Shown here in pieces: positions 1 through 6,229 of a stretch of DNA of 8,363 bases. The stretch lies in assembly GCA_016218005.1 (NCBI GenBank), contig JACRFF010000199.1:1-8363 (forward strand), read 5' to 3'. The position numbers and the translations under genes are program-made. Position 1 is the stretch's first letter, and every line of letters starts with the position of its first letter. This DNA comes from Ignavibacteriales bacterium. Its GTDB lineage: Bacteria; Bacteroidota; Ignavibacteria; UBA10030. Below the pieces are notes generated by a model that saw only the letters and a program-made list of their open reading frames with translations, was not told the DNA's origin and searched no databases.

Positions 1-37
1 CAAGATGCTTCGCAATGTATTCGAGGAATTCCTTCAT
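1..37 (-). CDS. khpA: KhpA-type KH-domain RNA-binding protein, N-terminal fragment
   Basis: Only the first 12 codons are inside the window; they read MKEFLEYIAKHL, which matches the N-terminus of the small KH-domain protein KhpA (YlqC family, about 75-80 residues). Family knowledge: KhpA binds RNA, often as a partner of KhpB/Jag, and its gene normally follows rpsP and precedes rimM-trmD-rplS. Here it follows rpsP on the same strand, which supports the call. The ATG is chosen because a very strong Shine-Dalgarno (AGGAGGT, 44-50) lies 6 nt upstream. The same frame stays open upstream through the spacer (a further ATG lies at 169-167), so an extended product cannot be formally excluded, but the ribosome-binding site makes it unlikely. 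The KH core is outside the window. Confidence 0.8.
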   Translation of the reverse strand, partial: MKEFLEYIAKHL

Positions 38-43
38 GGTTCC

Positions 44-50
44 ACCTCCT
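44..50 (-). promoter_or_regulatory. Strong ribosome binding site of khpA
   Basis: On the minus strand this reads AGGAGGT, followed by a 6-nt spacer and the ATG at 37-35. It decides the khpA start against upstream in-frame codons. Confidence 0.8.
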
Positions 51-80
51 GTGTAGGGTTTCGGTTCCGGCAGAACGGGG

Positions 81-174
81 GTTGCTCCGAAGGAGTCTGG
101 CAAAACTATGGCTTTGCCACCTTCGGGATAATCAACCTTCTCCACCGTGTGGAATTCTCGGCGCCTCATCGGCG
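81..174 (-). repeat. String of mini-hairpins in the rpsP-khpA spacer, related to the insert in ffh
   Basis: The 203-base spacer between rpsP and khpA (38-240) holds at least four short perfect stem-loops. On the plus strand they are CTCC-GAA-GGAG (85-95), TGGC-TTT-GCCA (109-119), TCCAC-CGT-GTGGA (141-153) and CGCC-TCATC-GGCG (162-174). A competing stem pairs TGGCAAA (98-104) with TTTGCCA (113-119). The minus-strand core GCCAGACTCCTTCGGAG closely resembles GGCAGACTCCTTGCGGAG at 1638-1655 inside ffh. This is what is seen. That it is a copy of a dispersed palindromic element is inferred; its borders are not defined, and it could extend over most of the spacer. No convincing terminator was seen between rpsP and khpA. 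Confidence 0.5.
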
Positions 175-240
175 TCGCTTCGAATCGCAAACCAAGAAAG
201 CGGTGTTCCAGGAAAACGAGACTACGAAACGTTATGCCCG

Positions 241-678
241 CTAGACCGAAGGCGGGCTGGCTTGCGCAGGTGCGGCTTGCTCGACCTCGGCCACCGGCGC
301 TGCCGACTTTTTCTTCGTCGAGCGACGCGCCTTCCGGTCAGTTTCACGCTTACCGCGTTCGGCCGTTTGCATCTGCCAGCGCTCCAATACTTTTGCGATG
401 ACACTTTCGTCTTTACCTTGGCGAACGAGCGTCCATCGAAGCCAGAAGCCATTGCGACGCAGCAACGAACGGACGGTATCCGACGGTTGAGCGCCCTTCT
501 TCAACCAATACTCAACGCGCTGTTCCTTGAACGTCAGCGTTATCGGATTGGTGTGCGGGTTGTATTGGCCCAACGCTTCGATGAATCGACCGTTGCGCGG
601 CGAGCGCATGTCGGCGGCTACAAGCTTGTAGATCGGATGGCCTTTTTTGCCCTCCCTGCGTAAACGAATCTTAACCAA
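241..678 (-). CDS. rpsP: 30S ribosomal protein S16 with C-terminal extension
   Basis: S16 is a structural protein of the small ribosomal subunit that binds 16S rRNA during assembly. The protein is 145 residues. Residues 1-75 show the family signature: VKIRLRREGKKGHPIYKLV at the N-terminus, the conserved SPRNGRFIEALGQYNP (26-41) and GAQPSDTVRSLL (62-73). Residues 76-107 (GFWLRWTLVRQGKDESVIAK onward) resemble the extra region found in longer S16 proteins of the Bacteroidota/Chlorobiota type. Residues 108-145 are a low-complexity Lys/Arg then Ala/Pro-rich tail, probably disordered. Classical S16 is about 80-90 residues. The start is TTG at 678-676, supported by the universal N-terminus and by AGGAG 8 nt upstream. 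It lies 46 nt after ffh and shares its strand, so co-transcription is likely. The stop is TAG. Confidence 0.95.
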   Translation of the reverse strand: MVKIRLRREGKKGHPIYKLVAADMRSPRNGRFIEALGQYNPHTNPITLTFKEQRVEYWLKKGAQPSDTVRSLLRRNGFWLRWTLVRQGKDESVIAKVLERWQMQTAERGKRETDRKARRSTKKKSAAPVAEVEQAAPAQASPPSV

Positions 679-686
679 CGTTGTTA

Positions 687-691
687 CTCCT
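687..691 (-). promoter_or_regulatory. Ribosome binding site deciding the TTG start of rpsP
   Basis: AGGAG on the minus strand, with an 8-nt spacer to the TTG at 678-676. No ATG is available at the conserved N-terminus, so this site supports the non-ATG start. Confidence 0.7.
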
Positions 692-724
692 GTTGTTGAA
701 TGTTGTTTGAGTGTATTGCAATTC

Positions 725-2140
725 CTAATTCATGGGAAAGCGCATACCGCGCATCGCGTGCCGCATGTTTCCCTTGCTGAAGCGTTTCATCATTTTCTGC
801 ATCTCTTCAAACTGCTTGAGCAATCGGTTGACGTCTTGAACCGTTGTTCCGCTTCCCAACGCGATCCGCTTCCGCCGGTTTCCATTGATGATCGCCGGAC
901 GGCTGCGCTCTTCTTTCGTCATCGACCGAATGATGGCTTCGACACGCACCAAATTCCGCTCGTCAATATCCGCTCCCGCCGGCAGGCGATTCATTCCGGG
1001 AATCATGCTCATCACCTGACTCAGCGGTCCCATCTTGCGAACTTCTTGAAGCTGGTTCAGAAAATCATCAAACGTGAAAGAAGCTTTGCGAAGCTTCTGT
1101 TCAAACTCAACTGCCTTTTCTTCGTCGAAGGATTGTTGGGCTTTCTCTACCAGCGTGACGATATCACCCATGCCAAGAATGCGCGAAGCGATGCGGTCAG
1201 GATAGAACGGCTCAAGCGCATCGAGCTTTTCACCGACGCCGATAAACTTGATCGGCTTTTGCACCACCGCTCGAATTGACAACGCCGCGCCGCCGCGGGT
1301 ATCGCCATCAAGTTTCGTCAGAACAACGCCGTCGAACTGCAGCCGGTCATGGAATGCTTTCGCTGTGTTTACGGCGTCCTGGCCGGTCATCGAATCGACA
1401 ACAAACAAAATTTCATGAGGTTGAACGCGCTGCTTCACGGCCTCAACCTCCCGCATCATCGTTTCGTCTACGTGCATTCGTCCGGCAGTATCGATGATGA
1501 CGGTATCGCGGATATTCTTCCGCGCAAACTCTAACGAATCTGCCGCAATCTTCACCGCATCATTCGACGTGCGATCCATTCCCGAAGGGATGTCCGACAC
1601 GAAAGTGTTCCTTCGGAAAGTCCGAATGGATGCCTTCGGCAGACTCCTTGCGGAGGATTCCCAAAACACCGGCACATCAATCTGACTGCCGAGTGTTACA
1701 AGTTGATCAATTGCCGCAGGACGATACATGTCGGCGGCTACAAGCAACGGCAATCGGCCTTTGCCCTTCAGCAAATTTGCCAGCTTTGCAGAAAAGGTCG
1801 TCTTGCCCGAGCCTTGAAGTCCTGCAACAAGTATCACGGTCGGCGGAGTTGGGCTTTGCACCACATCGGCACGCGATACGCCCAACAGTTTCACCATCTC
1901 GTCGTGAATGATCTTGACGATAAGCTGTCCGGGCGCGACACTATTCAGAACTTCCTGACCAACCGCTCTCTTCTGAACGTCTTCAATGAACTGTTTCGCC
2001 ACCTTGTAATTGACGTCGGCATCGAGCAAAGCGCGGCGCACTTCCCGCAGCGATTCTTCGATGTTCTGCGGCGTCAGCTTCCCAAGGCCGCGAAGCTTTT
2101 TGAATGCCGCTTCAAGTTTTTGGCTGAGATTTTCAAACAC
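725..2140 (-). CDS. ffh: Signal recognition particle GTPase Ffh (SRP54) with an extra segment in the G domain
   Basis: Ffh binds SRP RNA and signal sequences and docks with FtsY to deliver membrane proteins co-translationally. From the GTG at 2140-2138 the protein is 471 residues, slightly longer than the usual 450 or so. The N domain is about 1-90. G-domain motifs: GLQGSGKTT (107-115, P-loop), DMYRPAA (137-143), DTAGR (217-221), TKLD (275-278) and GVGEK (301-305). The methionine-rich M domain has the RNA-binding region GSGTTVQDVNRLLKQF (429-444) and ends in several Met. Residues about 160-193 have no counterpart in ordinary Ffh and account for most of the extra length. The GTG start is chosen because VFENLSQKLEAAFKKLRG aligns with the Ffh N-terminus; the frame is open further upstream, but that sequence looks non-coding. 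The ribosome-binding site is weak. The stop is TAG. Confidence 0.95.
   Translation of the reverse strand: MFENLSQKLEAAFKKLRGLGKLTPQNIEESLREVRRALLDADVNYKVAKQFIEDVQKRAVGQEVLNSVAPGQLIVKIIHDEMVKLLGVSRADVVQSPTPPTVILVAGLQGSGKTTFSAKLANLLKGKGRLPLLVAADMYRPAAIDQLVTLGSQIDVPVFWESSARSLPKASIRTFRRNTFVSDIPSGMDRTSNDAVKIAADSLEFARKNIRDTVIIDTAGRMHVDETMMREVEAVKQRVQPHEILFVVDSMTGQDAVNTAKAFHDRLQFDGVVLTKLDGDTRGGAALSIRAVVQKPIKFIGVGEKLDALEPFYPDRIASRILGMGDIVTLVEKAQQSFDEEKAVEFEQKLRKASFTFDDFLNQLQEVRKMGPLSQVMSMIPGMNRLPAGADIDERNLVRVEAIIRSMTKEERSRPAIINGNRRKRIALGSGTTVQDVNRLLKQFEEMQKMMKRFSKGNMRHAMRGMRFPMN
1574..1663. repeat. In-frame palindromic insert in ffh made of serial mini-hairpins
   Basis: Plus-strand stem-loops follow one another: TCCC-GAA-GGGA (1580-1590), ACAC-GAAA-GTGT (1597-1608), TTCC-TTC-GGAA (1608-1618), TGCC-TTC-GGCA (1631-1641) and CTCC-TTGC-GGAG (1644-1655). 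An 8-bp inverted repeat, ATCCATTC (1574-1581) with GAATGGAT (1624-1631), brackets the first three. The segment coincides with Ffh residues about 160-189, between DVPVF and NDAVKIAADSLEF, where ordinary Ffh has only a short loop. The reading frame is kept. The exact ends are uncertain by several bases because no flanking target duplication was recognised. In-gene palindromic elements such as the Rickettsia RPE family are a known precedent for this architecture; homology to them is not claimed. Confidence 0.6.
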
Positions 2141-2163
2141 GATCGTCTTGCCCGTATGATGGC

Positions 2164-2235
2164 AAAACTTCCGAGTTCTTCCCGCGCTGTGCGCGGCCGG
2201 TATACCTGCGATTCTCGGAAGAAGTCGGAAGTTTT
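2164..2235. promoter_or_regulatory. Long hairpin in the ffh leader
   Basis: The arms are 19 nt each: AAAACTTCCGAGTTCTTCC (2164-2182) and GGAAGAAGTCGGAAGTTTT (2217-2235). They pair at 18 of 19 positions; the only mismatch is 2175/2224. The 34-nt loop region contains GGTATACC (2199-2206, self-complementary), and a competing strong stem, CCGCGC-TGT-GCGCGG (2182-2196), overlaps its edge. The right arm repeats TCGGAAG twice (2215-2221, 2225-2231), so a shifted pairing is possible. In ffh transcripts the structure ends 23 nt before the GTG and is followed by UUUUGCC. It could be a bidirectional terminator, an attenuator or a palindromic repeat; the sequence does not decide. Confidence 0.55.
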
Positions 2236-2248
2236 CCTGTTGCTTTGG

Positions 2249-2318
2249 AAAAAAGATAGGAAAAAAAGAAGCGGCAAACAAGATTGAATTGGGGGGGCGG
2301 ACTGTCCCTCCACCCCAA
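2249..2318 (-). terminator. Possible weak terminator after the GspE-like gene
   Basis: Four bases after the stop codon, the minus strand can form an imperfect stem: TTGGGG (2318-2313) with CCCCAA (2294-2289), extended inward by two GG/CC pairs separated by mismatches. T-tracts follow only later, at 2267-2261 (seven T) and 2254-2249 (six T). The gap between stem and T-tract makes this a poor intrinsic terminator. Confidence 0.3.
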
Positions 2319-2321
2319 TCG

Positions 2322-3623
2322 TTAGCCGAGAACCCGCACCACCTCCTGTACCGAGGTGACACCCTGCAACACCTTGCGGATTGCATCTTGGCGAATGTTT
2401 TGAAGCCCGACGTTCCCCGCCTCCTCGCGCAACTGAAGCAAGGATGCTTTTTGAAAGATCAAATCGCGCATCGTATGGCTGATCGTCAGAATTTCGCAAA
2501 TTGCTACTCGTCCCTTATACCCGGTGCCGCCACAAGCGGCGCAACCCCGTCCACGGAACAGCCGAAGTTCTTCCTCTTTATTGGGCGCGCCAAGCACGGC
2601 AAGTTCTTCTTTGCTAAGTGGATATTCCTCGCGACAATTCGCGCAGATTTTGCGGATGAGCAGTTGGTGAACAATTCCAATGAGCGTCGACGAGAGCCAA
2701 TACGGAGGGATGCCGAGATTGAACAAACGGTGAATTGCGCCGATGGCGTCATCAGCAAGCATGGTGCTGAGCACAAGGTTGCCGGTGATGGCCGCCTCCG
2801 CCGCAACGATTCCGGTCTCTGCGTCGCGGATTTCTCCCACCATGATAACGTTAGGATTCTGCCGAAGAATTGCACGCAGCGCATCGACAAAGTTGAACGA
2901 TTTATCCGACGGCAAATTGATTTGACTGGAAAAAGGAAGGCGATACTCAACCGGATCTTCTACCGTGATGACGCACTTTTCGGGGGAGTGGACATGATTC
3001 GTGGCGGCGTAGACTGTTGTGGTCTTTCCACTCCCGGAAGGTCCCGTGACGAGGAAAAGTCCACGCGGATTCCTGAGCAGCGATTTCAATTGCGCCGTAC
3101 TATCTTCATGGAATCCCAACTCATCGAGGCTCGAGATGCGCGATGATTTGTGAAGCAATCGAACGAGACAACGCTCCCCTTGCAGCACCGGTATAATGTT
3201 GACGCGAAAATCGAACGCGTCCGTTCCGTACACCGCCGAGTAGCGCCCCTCCTGTGGTTTCTTTTTCTCAAACTGATTCAGCGTGGCTTTCGTCTTGAGA
3301 ACGCTGACGATGGAATCGTTCATATCCGGCGGCAACGACACCATGCGTTTCAGAATGCCTTCGTGCCCCACGCGAATCTGCAGCTCGCCTTCGATCGGTT
3401 CAATATGAACATCGTTGGCACCGCTGTGAACCGCACGGGTCAGAACTTCTTCCACGATCTGGTCGGCAGTGGGAAGCCGGCCCGCCTTGAACAGTTCTCG
3501 AATCCTATTTCGATCGAGAACCTTGATGTCGATCTGTTCAAGAGAAATGCGCTGCGGTTGAGCTGTCGTTGGTTGCGCCGGGGCAGGTTTTAGTGGCGAG
3601 GGTGGAGGGGGCGTTGGTGCCAT
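2322..3623 (-). CDS. GspE/PilB-family secretion or type IV pilus ATPase, short and motif-divergent
   Basis: This is a 433-residue cytoplasmic ATPase of the type II secretion / type IV pilus assembly family, which powers pilin or pseudopilin polymerisation. Residues 1-24 are Pro/Ala/Gln-rich. The usual N-terminal MshEN-type domain is missing; an N2-like domain begins near 52, with NDVHIEP at 70-76. Seen motifs: Walker A GPSGSGKT (194-201), Asp box TVEDPVEY (220-227), Walker B VIMVGEIRD (259-267) and a zinc-type tetracysteine CANC (327-330) with CAAC (361-364). Two motifs diverge: the His box, normally STLHTNDA, is STMLADDA (286-293), and the usual RxRxDG is RVGHEG (84-89). The start ATG has AGGAAGGA 7 nt upstream. 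No pilin, platform or secretin gene is adjacent, so the specific system is unknown. It could be an accessory or regulatory paralogue. Confidence 0.9.
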   Translation of the reverse strand: MAPTPPPPSPLKPAPAQPTTAQPQRISLEQIDIKVLDRNRIRELFKAGRLPTADQIVEEVLTRAVHSGANDVHIEPIEGELQIRVGHEGILKRMVSLPPDMNDSIVSVLKTKATLNQFEKKKPQEGRYSAVYGTDAFDFRVNIIPVLQGERCLVRLLHKSSRISSLDELGFHEDSTAQLKSLLRNPRGLFLVTGPSGSGKTTTVYAATNHVHSPEKCVITVEDPVEYRLPFSSQINLPSDKSFNFVDALRAILRQNPNVIMVGEIRDAETGIVAAEAAITGNLVLSTMLADDAIGAIHRLFNLGIPPYWLSSTLIGIVHQLLIRKICANCREEYPLSKEELAVLGAPNKEEELRLFRGRGCAACGGTGYKGRVAICEILTISHTMRDLIFQKASLLQLREEAGNVGLQNIRQDAIRKVLQGVTSVQEVVRVLG

Positions 3624-3682
3624 GCCAATATCCTTCCTAATGATCCATGACCACGGTACTGCACTTTCAGGAATTCTTCAAC

Positions 3683-3713
3683 AAAAAACCGCGGCCGGAA
3701 GACCAACCGCGGT
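3683..3713 (-). terminator. Intrinsic terminator of the atp operon
   Basis: On the minus strand, ACCGCGGTTGG (3713-3703) pairs with CCGGCCGCGGT (3698-3688) around the loop TCTT. This gives an 11-bp stem including two G-T wobbles, and the T of the last pair begins a run of TTTTTT (3688-3683). It lies 26 bases after the atpG stop, so it closes the ATP synthase transcript before the GspE-like gene. Confidence 0.85.
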
Positions 3714-3739
3714 ACTGACACTGTGCATGGGAGCAAAAT

Positions 3740-4630
3740 TCAACCGGCTTTCTTCAATGCTTCGGCGCCGGCAACAATTTCAAGCAACTCTTTGGTAATG
3801 CCTGCCTGCCGCGCTTTGTTGTACGAAAGCGTCAACGAACTAATCAACTCTTTCGCATTCTCGGTGGCATTGCTCATGGCGGTCATCTTTGCGCCTTGCT
3901 CAGCCGCATTGGATTCCAACAATATCCTCCACATCTGGAAATTCAAATGCCTCGGCAGCAAATCGTTCACGATTGCCGCACTCGACGGTTCGTAGATAAA
4001 GTCCGCGCGCCTTGACAACGCCGATGCTTCCGAGGTGATCACCGGAACCGGCAGCAACTGTTCAATGGCAACACGTTGCTGGATGACCGATTTGAACTCA
4101 TTGTAGATGACGTCCACGCGGTCGAACTCTCCGGTGAGAAAACCTTCCGCCAACTCATTGGTGATGGACTTGGCTTGTGCGTAACTCAGCGCCTGAAAAA
4201 TTCCGATGTGTTTTGAAAACACTTCGTTGTTCCGCTTGTTCAGGAAATCGAATCCCTTCCTTCCTACCGCAACGAAGCGCACGCCGTGCTTTTGGTCGAG
4301 CAGATGGCTGTAGGTCTTGCGCACATATTCCACGGCGGCTTTCTGCACATTGGCGTTGAACGCTCCGCACAATCCGCGGTCGGCGGTAACGATGACGATG
4401 GCAACGCGGTGAACTTCCCGCACGGCGGCCAATGGATGCGAGGGGTCGTCCGAGTGCTCGAGAAGATGCGAAAGTACTTCGCGCATCTTTCGGGCGTACG
4501 GCCGAGCAGCAACGATCGCTTCCTGCGCACGGCGGAGTTTTGCGGCCGCCACCATCTTCATCGCCTTGGTGATCTTTTGCGTATTCTTCACGCTGCCAAT
4601 TCGGCGGCGGATTTCCCGAAGCGTCGCCAC
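3740..4630 (-). CDS. atpG: F1F0 ATP synthase subunit gamma
   Basis: Gamma is the rotor shaft of F1 that couples c-ring rotation to catalysis in the alpha/beta hexamer. The protein is 296 residues (E. coli about 287). Signatures: the N-terminal helix MATLREIRRRIGSVKNTQKI followed by TKAMKMVAAAKLRRAQ (residues 1-36), the central TADRGLCGAFN (82-92), and the C-terminal helix ending ELLEIVAGAEALKKAG. The start is GTG at 4630-4628, directly abutting the atpA stop (TAA then GTG) with no gap. Translational coupling is therefore likely; AAGGTG lies about a dozen bases upstream, inside atpA. It is the last gene of this operon: beta and epsilon do not follow, and a terminator does. The stop is TGA. Confidence 0.97.
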   Translation of the reverse strand: MATLREIRRRIGSVKNTQKITKAMKMVAAAKLRRAQEAIVAARPYARKMREVLSHLLEHSDDPSHPLAAVREVHRVAIVIVTADRGLCGAFNANVQKAAVEYVRKTYSHLLDQKHGVRFVAVGRKGFDFLNKRNNEVFSKHIGIFQALSYAQAKSITNELAEGFLTGEFDRVDVIYNEFKSVIQQRVAIEQLLPVPVITSEASALSRRADFIYEPSSAAIVNDLLPRHLNFQMWRILLESNAAEQGAKMTAMSNATENAKELISSLTLSYNKARQAGITKELLEIVAGAEALKKAG

Positions 4631-6184
4631 TTATGTTACCGTCACCTTAAACTTTGCCGTGAAATCTTTTGCGATCTCGTGCAGCTTGTCGCTGATCTCT
4701 TTTGTCAAGTCTTTCTTCTCAACAATCTCTTGCAATACCGCGGCGTGCTTCATATCCATCATCTCGAGAAATTCTTTCTCAAAACGTTGTACCGCATTGA
4801 CAGGAATTTCGTCGAGGTAGCCGTTGGTTCCGAGAAAAACGCCGACCACTTGCTTTTCCACGGGCACGGGAACGTATTGGCCTTGTTTGAGAAGTTCCAC
4901 CAACCGCGACCCGCGTCGCAGAGCTTGCTGTGTCGCCTTGTCGAGGTCGGAACCAAACTTGGCGAACGCTTCCAACTCGCGGTACTGCGCAAGTTCAAGC
5001 CGCAGCTTGCCCGCAACTTTTTTCATGGCTTTGATCTGAGCGTTACCGCCCACCCGCGAAACGGATATACCGACGTTGATTGCGGGACGAACGCCGGTAT
5101 TGAACAACCCCGGCTCCAAATAGATTTGTCCATCGGTGATGGAAATGACGTTCGTCGGAATGTAGGCCGAGACGTCGCCCGCCTGCGTTTCGATGATCGG
5201 CAACGCCGTGAGGCTTCCGCCGCCAAGGTCTTCGCTAAGCTTCGATGCGCGTTCCAACAAGCGTGAGTGGAGATAGAATACGTCGCCCGGATATGCTTCA
5301 CGCCCCGGCGGGCGGCGCAACAACAGCGACATCTGACGGTACGACTGCGCTTGCTTTGAAAGATCGTCGTAGATAACGAGCGCGTGACGACCGGAATCGC
5401 GGAAGAACTCACCGAGTGTCGCACCGGCGTACGGGGCGATGAACTGCATCGGCGCAGAATCACTGGCGGCGGCTTGAATGACCGTCGTATATTCCATCGC
5501 ACCGTGCTCTTCTAATTTCGCCACGACCTGTGCAATGGTCGATCCCTTCTGCCCGATCGCAACATAGATACAGTAGACGGGTTTGACGCCTTCCTTGCGA
5601 GCAGTTGCCGAGTGCGTGTACTTTTGATTGATGATCGTATCCAGCGCGACAGCCGTCTTGCCCGTTTGGCGATCACCGATGATCAATTCACGCTGACCGC
5701 GGCCAATCGGAATCATGCCATCGACCGCCTTGATGCCCGTCTGCAGCGGCTCTTTCACCGGCTGACGCGCAATAACGCCGAGCGCTTTGCGTTCCAACGG
5801 CAGAAACTTATCGTGCTTAATTGAACCTTTGCCGTCGAGCGGTTCGCCTAACGGCGTGATGACGCGGCCCAGCATCGCTTCACCCACCGGCATCGAGGCA
5901 ACGCGGCCCGTACGCTTGACGGTATCGCCTTCCTTGATGTCCGAACTCTCGCCGAAGATCACGCAGCCGATGTTGTCTTCTTCTAAGTTCAGCGCCATGC
6001 CGAACACGTTGCCCGGAAATTCGAGCAACTCGCTCGCCATCACTTTCGAGAGGCCATAGATGCGCGCAATGCCGTCGCCAACCTGCAGCACGGTGCCGAC
6101 GTCATAGACGTCCATTTCCTTCTCGAAACCGGAAAGTTGTTTTCTCAGAATAGCGGAAACTTCATCAGGTCTCACTTCTGCCAT
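4631..6184 (-). CDS. atpA: F1F0 ATP synthase subunit alpha
   Basis: Alpha forms the non-catalytic nucleotide-binding subunits of the F1 hexamer. The protein is 517 residues, normal for the family (E. coli 513). Seen: the N-terminal beta-barrel region with [11 protein letters not shown] (36-46), Walker A GDRQTGKT (170-177), the Walker B strand ALVIYDD (268-274), [20 protein letters not shown] (290-309), and [19 protein letters not shown] (374-392), which contains the arginine-finger Arg377 that reaches the catalytic site of beta. The ATG has AAAGGA 5 nt upstream. It starts 45 nt after atpH and ends flush against atpG. No motif is missing, so the subunit should be functional. The partner beta subunit must be encoded elsewhere. 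The stop is TAA. Confidence 0.98.
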   Translation of the reverse strand: MAEVRPDEVSAILRKQLSGFEKEMDVYDVGTVLQVGDGIARIYGLSKVMASELLEFPGNVFGMALNLEEDNIGCVIFGESSDIKEGDTVKRTGRVASMPVGEAMLGRVITPLGEPLDGKGSIKHDKFLPLERKALGVIARQPVKEPLQTGIKAVDGMIPIGRGQRELIIGDRQTGKTAVALDTIINQKYTHSATARKEGVKPVYCIYVAIGQKGSTIAQVVAKLEEHGAMEYTTVIQAAASDSAPMQFIAPYAGATLGEFFRDSGRHALVIYDDLSKQAQSYRQMSLLLRRPPGREAYPGDVFYLHSRLLERASKLSEDLGGGSLTALPIIETQAGDVSAYIPTNVISITDGQIYLEPGLFNTGVRPAINVGISVSRVGGNAQIKAMKKVAGKLRLELAQYRELEAFAKFGSDLDKATQQALRRGSRLVELLKQGQYVPVPVEKQVVGVFLGTNGYLDEIPVNAVQRFEKEFLEMMDMKHAAVLQEIVEKKDLTKEISDKLHEIAKDFTAKFKVTVT

Positions 6185-6229
6185 ATCGATCCTTTAGTTC
6201 TTCGTTCAACGCGCCGGTTGATTCGCGCG

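Noticed and set aside
82..1279. Long plus-strand open frames opposite rpsP and ffh (82-663, 647-1279).
   Set aside because: They mirror genuine genes with clear family signatures on the minus strand, have low-complexity Arg/Leu-rich translations and no recognisable domain.
607..1745. An identical 19-base stretch at 607-625 (in rpsP) and 1727-1745 (in ffh), a possible repeat or recombination site.
   Set aside because: Both encode Leu-Val-Ala-Ala-Asp-Met at conserved positions of S16 and Ffh; the match ends where the proteins diverge. Shared peptide plus codon preference explains it.
2164..2235. SRP RNA gene next to ffh.
   Set aside because: The hairpin lacks the conserved SRP RNA apical tetraloop and internal-loop sequences and is an almost uninterrupted stem, unlike helix 8.
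2141..2386. An 82-residue N-terminal extension of Ffh, since the frame is open upstream of the GTG.
   Set aside because: It would overlap the end of the GspE-like gene and run through the T-tracts and hairpin of the leader; the Ffh family begins at the equivalent of VFENLSQKL.
2289..3146. A 285-codon plus-strand open frame opposite the GspE-like gene.
   Set aside because: Shadow of the real gene's codon bias; no family motif, and it begins inside the GC-rich stem downstream of the real stop.
4286..5266. A 326-codon plus-strand open frame opposite atpG and atpA.
   Set aside because: It crosses the junction of two certain genes on the other strand and its translation shows no domain or membrane pattern.
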